Source: Parvularcula dongshanensis (GTDB lineage: Bacteria > Pseudomonadota > Alphaproteobacteria > Caulobacterales > Parvularculaceae). Taken from it: a stretch of DNA of 64,000 nt. Shown here piece after piece: positions 46,073 through 54,369 of the stretch. The notes beneath the pieces were generated by a model. The model saw only the letters and a program-made list of their open reading frames with translations, did not search any database and was not told where the DNA came from. How positions within the stretch are numbered: position 1 is the first letter of the stretch; every line of letters begins with the position of its first letter. A program made the translations under genes and the position numbers. The DNA is taken from contig NZ_JACHOB010000005.1 in the NCBI RefSeq assembly GCF_014199615.1, positions 124,001 to 188,000 on the forward strand, written 5' to 3'.

Positions 46073-46088
46073 GAACGTTAAAACGTTC
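46073..46088. promoter_or_regulatory. palindrome upstream of the PEP-CTERM-like gene
   Basis: GAACGTT and AACGTTC are perfect arms separated by AA, 16-31 bases before the TTG start. This is a likely operator or promoter-overlapping site. A second perfect palindrome, ATTCGTTAACGAAT, lies at 46199-46212 in the same AT-rich region. Confidence 0.45.
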
Positions 46089-46285
46089 AACTGCAAAGGG
46101 AGCGCCGTCAACGCCGGTCACAACTTTCGGCGCTGTACTTGGTCTGTATTTTTCCCCAATCAGGTGTTTTGGTAAGGAATGTTAACAGCTATGCGTGCAT
46201 TCGTTAACGAATCCATTCCGTTATTCGGGAAGGATCGCGCCGCGCAACACGTCCCGGTTGCGCCGAGGGCGACTTCGACGGCACG

Positions 46286-46318
46286 GGCGTCCCGCAGCCT
46301 GTTCCATGGCGGGACGCC
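46286..46318 (-). terminator. hairpin after the DUF1622 gene
   Basis: GGCGTCCCGC and GCGGGACGCC pair perfectly around a 13-base loop, 20 bases beyond the DUF1622 stop. No T run follows, so it is a stem-loop 3' end or a weak terminator. Confidence 0.55.
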
Positions 46319-46337
46319 GTCGTCATCCGCGGCCTGC

Positions 46338-46808
46338 CTACTCCGCGCTAGGCGACATAGACTTGGCGGTTTCCGCCGCGCCGGGCCTGTCGGATTCCCG
46401 AAGCTCGGCCAGCTCCCTGCCCAGGAAGTAGCTGATCAGCGTGCGAACGCTCGCGACGATCGCGAGCGCGACCAGGTCCTGAAGCGTGCGGTTGACGATG
46501 GTGAACAGGATGTCCGCCACGATGAGAAACTCCAGCCCGGCGAGGATGTACGCGCCCAGCCGCAGGCGCGCGGCCTGGAGGGCGCGTGAAAGGTGCTCTC
46601 GCCGGCTGAGCCCCATCGTCACGACGATGAGGAGGAAGCGCGCCGCACCGATCAGCAGGATCACCGCCGCCACGAACTCGACGACGAAGGAGGCCTGCTC
46701 GATCAGCGTTTCCACCACGGCGCGAACACCCCCCGCCTCGGCTGCCTCGGCCGCACGTGCAGCCGTCGTGACATCGGCGCGCCCGCCGAGCTCCTGAAGC
46801 CAACTCAT
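46338..46808 (-). CDS. DUF1622 membrane protein
   Basis: A 156-residue membrane protein of the DUF1622 family. The pattern is a hydrophobic segment (VVEFVAAVILLIGAARFLLIVV), an arginine-rich turn (SRREHLSRALQAARLRLGAYI), GLEFLIVADILFTIV, then LVALAIVASVRTLISYFLGREL. The function is unknown. It begins at an ATG that overlaps the stop of the DUF885 lipoprotein gene, so the two are coupled. The first 35 residues differ from the family core and are Ala-rich. Confidence 0.85.
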   Translation of the reverse strand: MSWLQELGGRADVTTAARAAEAAEAGGVRAVVETLIEQASFVVEFVAAVILLIGAARFLLIVVTMGLSRREHLSRALQAARLRLGAYILAGLEFLIVADILFTIVNRTLQDLVALAIVASVRTLISYFLGRELAELRESDRPGAAETAKSMSPSAE

Positions 46809-48565
46809 CGGGCGCGCTGCTCCTCGATCCAAGCGGCGATCCGCGTTTCGAGGATAGAGAGCGGCACCGCGCCGTCCGCGAGAACGGCGTCGTGGAAGCG
46901 GCGGAGGTCGAAGTCCTCGCCGAGCGCTGCTTCCGCCCTGGCACGCAGTTCCTTCATCTTCATCTCACCGGTCTTGTAGGCAAGCGCCTGCCCCGGCCAA
47001 GTGATGTAGCGGTCGACCTCGGTCTCGATGTTGTTCATCGAGAGGCCCGAGTTCTCCGCCATGAAGTCGATCGCCTGCTGACGGGTCCAGCCCTTGGCAT
47101 GCATGCCGGTGTCGACGACGAGGCGGCAGGCGCGCCACATCTCGTAGGAGAGCTGGCCGAACTTGGTGTACGGCGTCTCGTAGAAGCCGACCTCTTCGCC
47201 GAGGCTCTCGGCGTAAAGACCCCATCCCTCGACGAAGGCGGTGAAGCCGCCGTAACGGCGGAAGGGCGGCATATCGAGCTCTTGGGCCAGGGCGATCTGC
47301 AGGTGGTGGCCAGGCACCGCCTCGTGCAGCGTCAACGCCTCGAGTTCGTGCAGGGGCCGCGTGTCGAGCTTGGTCAGGTTGACCCAGTAAGTGCCGGACC
47401 GGCTGCCGTCCCCTGCCGGCCGCGAGTAGTAGGCCGTCGTCGTCTTCTCGGCGATGTCCTCGGGGATCGGCTTGATGTCGTAGGGCATGCGCGGCAGCCG
47501 GGTGAACAGCTTGACGAGCTGTCCATCCATCTTCTTGGCGATGACGCTCGCCGCGGCGATGCGCTCCTCGGGCGACTTCGGATAGAAGCGCGGCTCGGTG
47601 CGCAAGTACGTCTGGAAGTCTGCGAGGCTGTCATAGCCCTCGGCCGCGGCGATCTCCTCCATCTGGGCGCGGATTCGGGCTACCTCGGCGAGGCCGGTCC
47701 GATGAACGGTCTCCGCGTCCGTATCGGTCGTGGTGAACATCCGCACCCGGTGTTCGTAGTACTCCTGGCCTTGCGGCAAGGAAGAGATGCCGACCTCTTC
47801 GCGGCAGTTCGGTTGATATTCCAGGTTATAGAAGGCTTCGAAGCGGCGGAGCGCGGGAACGGCGGCGGTTGCGACGATCTCAGCGGCTTCGCTCTTCATT
47901 GCGCCGAAGCGGGCCTCGGGGATCGCGGCGGGACGCTTCTCGAAGGGCGCCATGAAGATCGAGTCGGCCGGATCGTCCACGACGTGGACGTTTATCGAGT
48001 CCTCAAAGCCCGCCATCGGCTCGCAAGGCTGGGTCCAACCCGTCTCGATGCTTTCTTGAAGGGTTTGGGTCGCGGCGGCGAGGTAGTCGGGGGCGGCGCG
48101 CAGGCGGGCAAGATAGCTCTCGTAGTCCGCCACCGTGCGGAACGGTAGCCGGTCCGGCAGACCGGTCAGATCGAGGTGTGGCCCGCCCCGGTTCGTCAAC
48201 AGCATGGCGCGCGCCGGGTATCGCGCTTCCTCGACCTCACCTTCGAGGTCCAGGACGAGGAGATCCCGGTTGAGACGGTCTTCTTCGGCGAGGCCGTCAT
48301 CGGGGAGCGCACGAAGTCTCGCCAGCAGGTCGGTCCTGGCCCGGGCCCCCTGCTCTATCGCCGGCAAAGAAGGATCGCCGAGGCGGTCATCGTAGTCGCG
48401 CACGCCGAGCGTGGTGGCGAAGACCGGGTTCTCGGAAAGGACGAGCGCCCAATGCTCGTCCAGGAGCGCTTGTAGTGCGGCGCTGCCGTTTCGCGGTGCT
48501 GCCGCTTCGTCGTTGGTGGTCGCGCAGGCGCCGAGCGCCAGAAGTCCAAGGATTGCCCGCTTCAC
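46805..48565 (-). CDS. DUF885 lipoprotein, putative metallopeptidase
   Basis: A 586-residue DUF885 protein. The N-terminus, AILGLLALGACATT, is a lipoprotein signal ending at a cysteine, so the enzyme is anchored in the envelope. The zinc site candidate is LTLHEAVPGHHLQIALAQEL, an HExxxxHH-type motif conserved in the family, with downstream GWGLYAESLGEE supplying further acidic residues. The family includes peptidases with a gluzincin-like helix. Its substrate is unknown. Start is GTG. The gene is followed by the coupled DUF1622 gene. Confidence 0.87.
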   Translation of the reverse strand: MKRAILGLLALGACATTNDEAAAPRNGSAALQALLDEHWALVLSENPVFATTLGVRDYDDRLGDPSLPAIEQGARARTDLLARLRALPDDGLAEEDRLNRDLLVLDLEGEVEEARYPARAMLLTNRGGPHLDLTGLPDRLPFRTVADYESYLARLRAAPDYLAAATQTLQESIETGWTQPCEPMAGFEDSINVHVVDDPADSIFMAPFEKRPAAIPEARFGAMKSEAAEIVATAAVPALRRFEAFYNLEYQPNCREEVGISSLPQGQEYYEHRVRMFTTTDTDAETVHRTGLAEVARIRAQMEEIAAAEGYDSLADFQTYLRTEPRFYPKSPEERIAAASVIAKKMDGQLVKLFTRLPRMPYDIKPIPEDIAEKTTTAYYSRPAGDGSRSGTYWVNLTKLDTRPLHELEALTLHEAVPGHHLQIALAQELDMPPFRRYGGFTAFVEGWGLYAESLGEEVGFYETPYTKFGQLSYEMWRACRLVVDTGMHAKGWTRQQAIDFMAENSGLSMNNIETEVDRYITWPGQALAYKTGEMKMKELRARAEAALGEDFDLRRFHDAVLADGAVPLSILETRIAAWIEEQRAR

Positions 48566-48633
48566 TCTCGTCGCCCCGCTACTACCGTCCGAGGCAGGCT
48601 AGCGGCGGGCGGCTGGTGTTGCGAGCGGCGGGG

Positions 48634-48924
48634 TCAGACAGTGGCGAGGACGGCCTTGCGCGAACGCACCCACTCGCGGGCCTGGCGCTGCGCCTCAGCG
48701 ACTTCGCGGTGGTTCATCTCGAGCGTCAGCTGCTGACGATAGACGCGAGCCTGATCGTTGCCTTCGAGCGCGGCGAGGTTGAACCACTTGTGCGCCGTAA
48801 CGAGGCAGGGCGAGGCGCCTTCGAGCGGCGTCGAGGCTTCGAGGCCGCGGCGGTACATCTCTTCAGAGGTGAGAACCATCTTCTCGGCCTCGGCGAGGAC
48901 GGTGTGGTCGAGGGACACGGACAT
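48634..48924 (-). CDS. small Sel1-repeat-like protein
   Basis: A 96-residue protein with one Sel1/TPR-like unit: EMYRRGLEASTPLEG, then LVTAHKWFNLAALEGNDQARVYRQQL, and a C-terminal helix EVAEAQRQAREWVRS. This short single-repeat form is common in alphaproteobacteria and has no assigned role. There is no signal peptide. AAGGAA lies 9-14 bases before the ATG. The 165 bases upstream carry an AT-rich palindrome at 49011-49029. Confidence 0.82.
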   Translation of the reverse strand: MSVSLDHTVLAEAEKMVLTSEEMYRRGLEASTPLEGASPCLVTAHKWFNLAALEGNDQARVYRQQLTLEMNHREVAEAQRQAREWVRSRKAVLATV

Positions 48925-49010
48925 CGTTCACATTCCTTACTGTTCTGGTTACAGGCGGCGCCTGTGCGATTAACCTTGAGACGATGATGACCACGCGCTC
49001 ATGAACATGA

Positions 49011-49029
49011 AGTAAAACGGACTTTTACT
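49011..49029. promoter_or_regulatory. AT-rich inverted repeat upstream of the Sel1-like gene
   Basis: AGTAAAA and TTTTACT are perfect arms around 5 bases. The repeat lies 87-105 bases before the Sel1-like start and 61 bases past the end of the glycosyltransferase gene. It may be an operator or part of that gene's 3' end. Confidence 0.35.
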
Positions 49030-49089
49030 GTTCAGTGACCTCTCGTTTTCCTTGTTTTAACCTGTGGAAACCGGTTCGGTAAGGTTCGG

Positions 49090-50562
49090 TTAAGGACGCC
49101 CGGGCGTGCAAAACTGTGTGTAGAGCCGTCCGGTAAGTGGCGTGACGCCCCATCGCGTACGGCGCCAACCGTCCGGTTTCAAAGGGTGTCGCCAAGGCGC
49201 ATCGACGTAGATCGTATGCGGATCGTCATAGGCGAAGGCGAAGACGTCCTCTAGCGGCACGCCGCCGACCGTGTCCTCGGACCACACGTAGTAGCAAGGG
49301 CGCGACAGTTCGTCGGTCGGGTTGATGAACGGCAGAAGGTTGAGGCTCCGCACCTTCGCGTCGGGAAAGGCGGCGACGAGGTTACCGGCCGTGTTCTCCT
49401 CGCGTGAGAGGTAGACGCTGCCGGAAGGCGTCGCTTCGGCCAGCTTCGCCTCCAACGCCTCGTAAGGCGTGAACCGGCGGCAGTCCTCGCAGAAGGGCGG
49501 CCCCGGGAAGGCGAACTCGGCTAGGCGGATCGCGAGAACGAGGACAGTGAAGCCTGCCGAGGCCGTAAGGTATGGGCTCAGGCGACGGGGAGCCTTCAAG
49601 AGGCGGACCGTCCAGGCGAGGTAGGCGGGCAGAAGGGCCGGAATGACGTAGCGCTCGGAAACGCTGCCGACGCCGAAGGCGACGCCGAGGCCGATGAGTC
49701 CAATCGCGATCAGGGAGGTGCGGACGAGGATCCGGCTCTCGAACGTCGCTTCGGCATGCCCGCGCCGCCAGAACGGAACGGCGATGAGCGCCCAGGGCAG
49801 AAAGAAGCTCACGCAGGCGATGACGAGCTGCTCGGCCCCTTCCCCCAACCGTTCAAGCCGCGTGCCCGCAAGGCCGAGCGAGCCCTCGAGCGTGGCACTG
49901 TAGGCGGTGCCGCGCTCGAGCAGCCAAAGCGCGTGAGGGAGGAGGAAGGGCATCGCCGCCAGCGGGACGAGCAGGACGGCAGGCTTCAGGAGCCGGCCTC
50001 TCGCCTCGGGCAGCGTCAAGCCGGCGACGAGGAAGGGCACGGCGAAGAGGATGTAGTTGTACTTGGTCATCAAGCCGACGCCCAGCGCCGCGCCGAAGAC
50101 CGCAAAGTCGGAAGCCCTGCCCCGCCGCGCGAGGACGAGACCCGACCACATTCCTCCGCATACGGCCGTGAGGAGCAGGGCGGAATGGGTGAAGGCCTGA
50201 TGGTAGTTCCAGCCGACCTGATAGAGGAGCACCATGCCCATTGCCGCCCCGAACGAGACCTCTCGCGAGGCGAAGCGGCGCGCGGCGAGGTAGAGGAAGC
50301 CGGCCGCCGCCGCGAGCGCGGCGTACTTCAGGACGAGGAAGGAATAGATGCCGCCCCCGGCCAGCGGGTGCAGGAGCTTGATCAGCCATTCGAAGAGCGG
50401 CGGGTTGTCGGCCTGATAGCCCCACTGCCAGACCTGCGTGAACAGATTCGTCTTGGCGTCGTCCATATCGAGGCGCGTGCCGGAGAGAAGACGCACGATC
50501 GCGTTGAGAACGCCGTAGAGCGCCGAGACGAGAAGGGTGAGCCCGAGACCGGCCCGCTTCAC
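49090..50562 (-). CDS. GT39-type membrane glycosyltransferase
   Basis: A 490-residue polytopic protein of the ArnT/PMT-like (GT39/GT83, PF13231) class. These enzymes move a sugar from a polyprenyl-phosphate donor to a lipid or protein in the periplasm. The catalytic first loop shows the expected acidic residue after helix 1 (SGTRLDMDDAKTN), followed by QADNPPLFEWL. About 10-12 hydrophobic segments follow, with a periplasmic C-terminal domain that contains a CEDCRRF pair of cysteines. The acceptor is unknown. The start overlaps the stop of the M48 protease gene. Confidence 0.82.
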   Translation of the reverse strand: MKRAGLGLTLLVSALYGVLNAIVRLLSGTRLDMDDAKTNLFTQVWQWGYQADNPPLFEWLIKLLHPLAGGGIYSFLVLKYAALAAAAGFLYLAARRFASREVSFGAAMGMVLLYQVGWNYHQAFTHSALLLTAVCGGMWSGLVLARRGRASDFAVFGAALGVGLMTKYNYILFAVPFLVAGLTLPEARGRLLKPAVLLVPLAAMPFLLPHALWLLERGTAYSATLEGSLGLAGTRLERLGEGAEQLVIACVSFFLPWALIAVPFWRRGHAEATFESRILVRTSLIAIGLIGLGVAFGVGSVSERYVIPALLPAYLAWTVRLLKAPRRLSPYLTASAGFTVLVLAIRLAEFAFPGPPFCEDCRRFTPYEALEAKLAEATPSGSVYLSREENTAGNLVAAFPDAKVRSLNLLPFINPTDELSRPCYYVWSEDTVGGVPLEDVFAFAYDDPHTIYVDAPWRHPLKPDGWRRTRWGVTPLTGRLYTQFCTPGRP

Positions 50563-51629
50563 CTCTTGAGCTCCGGCACGAGCGGATCACCCGCCGCGCG
50601 CTTCTCCTCGATCTCTTCTATCGTGGCACGCAGGCGGGCCAGGCGTTCGGGCACGAGCGGATGGGTCGAGCGTATGGTAAGGCTCTTCGGCGCTTCCGTG
50701 CCGAAAAGCTCGAAGGCGGCGGCCGCCGCTTCGAGATCGCCGCCCGCCCGGGCGTGCATGTACAGCCCGACATAGTCCGCCTCCGCCTCGAAGTCCTCCG
50801 TCCACGGCACGACGAGGCGCAGAGCGCGGCCTGCGTAGGATCGGTCCGGCTCGGCCCCGACGAGGCCGAGCGCGCGATCGATCAAGCCGCCCAGCGTGTA
50901 AAGGGCCGGGGCGAGCACCGCGCCGCCAGTGACGACCGAGTTGCGGATGTACGCGGCCTTATGCCCGAGCGCGACGTGAGCGAGTTCGTGCGCGATGACC
51001 GAGCGGAGCGCCTCGTCACCCAGCGACCGTACGAGGCCGGTGTAGATGGTGACGCCGTCGATGGCGTGAGCATTCAGTTCCTGACTGGTACCGATCTTCA
51101 CTGGTACGTCGCAGGCTTCGGTTCCGCCGAACGTATAGGTCCGCCCGTCGGCCACGATCGTCGCCTCGCCTCGCTCTTTGAGGGCGGAAGAGATCAACTT
51201 CGCCGCTTCTTCGGGATCACCCACCGGCTCCCCTTCGACAGCGTCGATCATCATGCCCGAGACGAGGGCGGCTGCCTCCGCCGGACTTCCGGCGTTGACG
51301 TGGACGAGGCGCAGGCCCTCCTCGACGCCCATGACCGCGAGCGCCGCCTCTTCCATCCCGCCGGCCATCTCTGCGAGCAGCTTTCGGTCCGCGAGGACGA
51401 GCCCCGCTCTCACGCTCGCATCGGGGCACAAGGCGGCGTTCGCGGTTAGGACCGGCCAAGCGAGGTCGTAGACGCGCGCGCGACGGGCGAGCGCGAGGTC
51501 GTAGGCTTCGCGCGTCACTCGCGCGGCTTCGCTCTGCGTCAGCTCTTCGTCGAGGCCCGGCACGGCGTAGCGCGGCGTCGCGCACGCGAACAGAAACAGA
51601 ACAAAAAGGATGCGCAAGCCCCGACCCAT
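50559..51629 (-). CDS. M48 family metallopeptidase with PDZ-like domain
   Basis: A 356-residue envelope protease. The N-terminus, LRILFVLFLFACATP, is a lipoprotein signal. Residues about 105-150 form a PDZ-like domain (LVHVNAGSPAEAAALVSGMMIDAVEGEPV). The zinc motif HEXXH is in SVIAHELAHVALGHKA, and the third ligand glutamate is in EDFEAEADYVGLYMHARAG. This is a BepA/LoiP-like layout, which suggests a role in outer-membrane protein quality control. The order of PDZ before the protease domain is less usual. It is coupled to the glycosyltransferase gene downstream. Confidence 0.88.
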   Translation of the reverse strand: MGRGLRILFVLFLFACATPRYAVPGLDEELTQSEAARVTREAYDLALARRARVYDLAWPVLTANAALCPDASVRAGLVLADRKLLAEMAGGMEEAALAVMGVEEGLRLVHVNAGSPAEAAALVSGMMIDAVEGEPVGDPEEAAKLISSALKERGEATIVADGRTYTFGGTEACDVPVKIGTSQELNAHAIDGVTIYTGLVRSLGDEALRSVIAHELAHVALGHKAAYIRNSVVTGGAVLAPALYTLGGLIDRALGLVGAEPDRSYAGRALRLVVPWTEDFEAEADYVGLYMHARAGGDLEAAAAAFELFGTEAPKSLTIRSTHPLVPERLARLRATIEEIEEKRAAGDPLVPELKR

Positions 51630-51671
51630 CGCTACATGCTAAGGCCCGACAGCGATTCCTGGAACCCGCGC

Positions 51672-53027
51672 ATGGCCCGACCCAGCGAAACCTACGTCTG
51701 CCAGTCCTGCGGCGCCGTCTACTCGAAGTGGATGGGACGCTGCGAGGCGTGCGGCCAGTGGAACACGATCGAGTTGGAGCAGGACAGCGCGCCGCCCGGC
51801 CCCGCGAAGGGAGCGGCGAAGGGCGGCAAGTCGTTGCGCCTGGACGGCCTCGACGGCGAGACGCCGGCGGAGAAGCGCCTCGCCACCGGAAACGGCGAGT
51901 TCGACCGCGCGGTCGGCGGTGGGCTCGTTCCGGGCTCCGCGCTCCTCGTCGGCGGCGATCCGGGCGTCGGCAAGTCCACTCTCCTCCTCCAGGTCACGGC
52001 TGGCCTCGCTCGGGGCGGGGTCAGGACGGCCTACATCTCGGGCGAAGAAGCGACGGCGCAGATTCGGATGCGGGCGAAGCGGCTCGGCCTGCAGAAGTCG
52101 CCGGTCGGGCTCGCCGCGGGGACGAGCCTCCGGGACATCCTCGCGACCCTGAAGGCGGAGAAGCCGCAGGTCGTGGTGATCGACTCCATCCAGACGCTCT
52201 GGACCGACACCATCCCCGCCGCACCCGGCACGGTCACGCAGGTCCGGGCCTGCGCGCAGGAACTCGTTCGCTTCGCGAAGAACGTGAACTGCGTGCTGAT
52301 CCTCGTCGGGCACGTGACCAAAGACGGGCAGATCGCGGGGCCACGGGTGGTCGAACACCTCGTCGACGCCGTCCTCTACTTCGAGAGCGAGGCTGGGCGG
52401 TCGTTCCGGATCTTGCGCGCGGTCAAGAACCGCTTCGGTGCGGCGCACGAGATCGGCGTCTTCGAGATGACGAGCGACGGCTTGCGGGAGGTGACGAACC
52501 CTTCCGAACTGTTCCTGTCCGAAACCGAAGCGGACGTCTCCGGCTCGGCCGTCTTCGCCGGCATCGAGGGTACGCGCCCCGTCTTGTGCGAGGTGCAGGC
52601 CCTCGTAAGCCCTTCGACGCTCGGGGCACCGCGCCGTGCGGTCGTCGGCTGGGACTCGGCGCGCTTAAGCCAGCTTCTCGCCGTCCTCGACGCGCGCTGC
52701 GGGTTGGATTTCGGACGGCACGACGTCTTCTTGAACGTCGCAGGCGGCCTCAAGATCACCGAGCCCGCCGCCGACCTCGCGGCGGCGTCCGCCCTGGTCT
52801 CCTCTCTCTTCGACGCCCCCCTGCCCCAGAAGACCGTGGTCTTCGGCGAGGTCGGGCTATCGGGAGCCGTTCGGCCCGTCCCGCAGATGGAGGCCCGCGC
52901 CGCGGAGGCCCGCAAGCTCGGCTTCAAGGGTCTGATGGCGCCGCGCGGGGTCGAGGGCGGCAAGCTCGGCGTCGCGAACTTCGAGACGCTGGCGGACGCC
53001 GTCGTATGGCTCAAGCGAATGGCCTGA
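51672..53027 (+). CDS. radA: DNA repair protein RadA
   Basis: A 451-residue RadA (Sms), a RecA-like motor that extends recombination branches. The N-terminal zinc finger is CQSCGAVYSKWMGRCEACGQW. Walker A is GDPGVGKSTLLLQ, Walker B is in VVVIDSIQTLW, and the RadA-specific KNRFG is in VKNRFGAAHE. A Lon-like C-terminal domain follows (AGGLKITEPAADLAAASALVSS). The ATG at 51672 starts MARPSETYVC; an upstream ATG at 51636 adds twelve unsupported residues. In many relatives cvpA and purF follow directly; here a sensor pair intervenes. Confidence 0.96.
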   Translation: MARPSETYVCQSCGAVYSKWMGRCEACGQWNTIELEQDSAPPGPAKGAAKGGKSLRLDGLDGETPAEKRLATGNGEFDRAVGGGLVPGSALLVGGDPGVGKSTLLLQVTAGLARGGVRTAYISGEEATAQIRMRAKRLGLQKSPVGLAAGTSLRDILATLKAEKPQVVVIDSIQTLWTDTIPAAPGTVTQVRACAQELVRFAKNVNCVLILVGHVTKDGQIAGPRVVEHLVDAVLYFESEAGRSFRILRAVKNRFGAAHEIGVFEMTSDGLREVTNPSELFLSETEADVSGSAVFAGIEGTRPVLCEVQALVSPSTLGAPRRAVVGWDSARLSQLLAVLDARCGLDFGRHDVFLNVAGGLKITEPAADLAAASALVSSLFDAPLPQKTVVFGEVGLSGAVRPVPQMEARAAEARKLGFKGLMAPRGVEGGKLGVANFETLADAVVWLKRMA

Positions 53028-53086
53028 TGTCACTGCCGATCTAGTTGGTTCAGGGATCCTTGCCCCTCTTTCGCCGTATTTGAGTA

Positions 53087-53101
53087 TTTGCCGAGGGCAA
53101 A
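53087..53101. promoter_or_regulatory. inverted repeat upstream of the sensor pair
   Basis: TTTGCC and GGCAAA are perfect arms around GAG, 66-80 bases before the binding-protein start, in a locally AT-richer region. It is a candidate operator for the two-gene module. Confidence 0.4.
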
Positions 53102-53166
53102 CTTAACTAATCTGCGCTACCCGCAACCTCCGAGGCAGAACAAGAAGACGATCCGCGGAGGGGCAG

Positions 53167-54369
53167 ATGGGCCGGGGTAGATTGGTACGGTCTGACGGGA
53201 AGGTAGACCGTAGACGAGCAGCGGAGACCGTCCGCACTTCGATCGCGGCGAGCCTTGTTTGCTTCCGTCCGGGTCGCAAAGCGGTCACCGGGCTCCTCGC
53301 CGTCGCAGCCGCCCTCATGGCGCCTGCCGCGGCGCAGGATCGCCCGGTCGTCGCTCTGTTCGTCGTCGAGAACGTGCCCGGCGATCCGTGGGCGCACGGC
53401 CTGGGCCGCATCGGCGATTCCGTGTCTGCGGAGCTCGGCCTCGACTTCGAACTCGTCCTCTCGGGACGCGGCCGCCACGAAGCCAGCCAGTCGATGCATG
53501 ACCGCCTTCAGTCCGCAGCACGTTTGGATTATGCCATCGTCGTCAACGACAGAGGCGTCGCGGCCCCTGCCCTCGAAGAGTTCGACGAGGCCGGTGTTAA
53601 GACGGTTCTCTTCAATGCACCGCTGACGAAGGAAGAAGAGGCAGCGCTCGGCGCGCCGGGCACGAAGTTGCCGACCTGGATCGCGGAAATCATACCCGAC
53701 GACGAACGGGCGGGCTACGACCTCGCCAAGCTACTGATCTCGCAAGCCCGGGCTAAAAAGCCCGAAGGCGAGCTTCGTGTTGCGGGTTTTGCAGGCTCCT
53801 ATCTCAGTACGGTCTCCAACGCCCGAACGGCCGGATTGCAGCGCGCGGTCGCGGAGAGCCCAGACGTAGAGCTGGTTCAGATCGTCGCTGCCCGTTGGCT
53901 GCCAGAGGTCGCAGCGGAGAAGTTCTCGCTGCTGACCGACCGCTACGGGCGGATCGACATCGTCTGGGCCGCCAATGACGGAATGGCCCTAGGCGTCCGG
54001 CACGCCGCATCGGCTGCGAAGCAGAACGTGCTGATCGGCGGGATCAATTGGAGCGACGACGCCCAGGAAGCGATCCGACGCGGTGAGCTTGCCGTCGCGA
54101 TGGGCGGTCACGAGTACGACCTCGCCTACGCGCTCGGTTTGATCGCAGAAGACGCGCGGGGAGTCCAATCGACGGCCACGCGATCACGCACGGTACTGGT
54201 ACCGATGACTGCCGAGACGATCGACGATCTGACGCTCTTCATGGACGAGGCGTTGAGCGACCAAAACCGAGCGGCCTTGACGCAGGCCACCATGGCGGAA
54301 GTGCAAGCGTCGAACGACGTGCCCTTCTCGATCGGACGCCTTCAGAAACGGATGGAGATCGCACCGTGA
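53167..54369 (+). CDS. periplasmic binding protein (LuxP/RbsB-like), sensor partner
   Basis: A 400-residue type I periplasmic binding protein. A long, arginine-rich N-region precedes the export signal (AVTGLLAVAAALMAPAAAQ, cleavage near residue 56). The start is firm because GGAGGGG lies just before the ATG. The bilobed fold shows as VVALFVVENVPGDPWAHGLGRIGDSV in lobe 1 and RVAGFAGSYLSTVSNARTAGLQRAV in the second lobe, with DIVWAANDGMALGVRHA, the sugar-binding group signature, and GGINWSDDAQEAI. No ABC permease or ATPase is nearby. The gene is coupled by GTGA to a hybrid kinase, so it probably senses a ligand and does not import one. Ligand unknown. Confidence 0.8.
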   Translation: MGRGRLVRSDGKVDRRRAAETVRTSIAASLVCFRPGRKAVTGLLAVAAALMAPAAAQDRPVVALFVVENVPGDPWAHGLGRIGDSVSAELGLDFELVLSGRGRHEASQSMHDRLQSAARLDYAIVVNDRGVAAPALEEFDEAGVKTVLFNAPLTKEEEAALGAPGTKLPTWIAEIIPDDERAGYDLAKLLISQARAKKPEGELRVAGFAGSYLSTVSNARTAGLQRAVAESPDVELVQIVAARWLPEVAAEKFSLLTDRYGRIDIVWAANDGMALGVRHAASAAKQNVLIGGINWSDDAQEAIRRGELAVAMGGHEYDLAYALGLIAEDARGVQSTATRSRTVLVPMTAETIDDLTLFMDEALSDQNRAALTQATMAEVQASNDVPFSIGRLQKRMEIAP

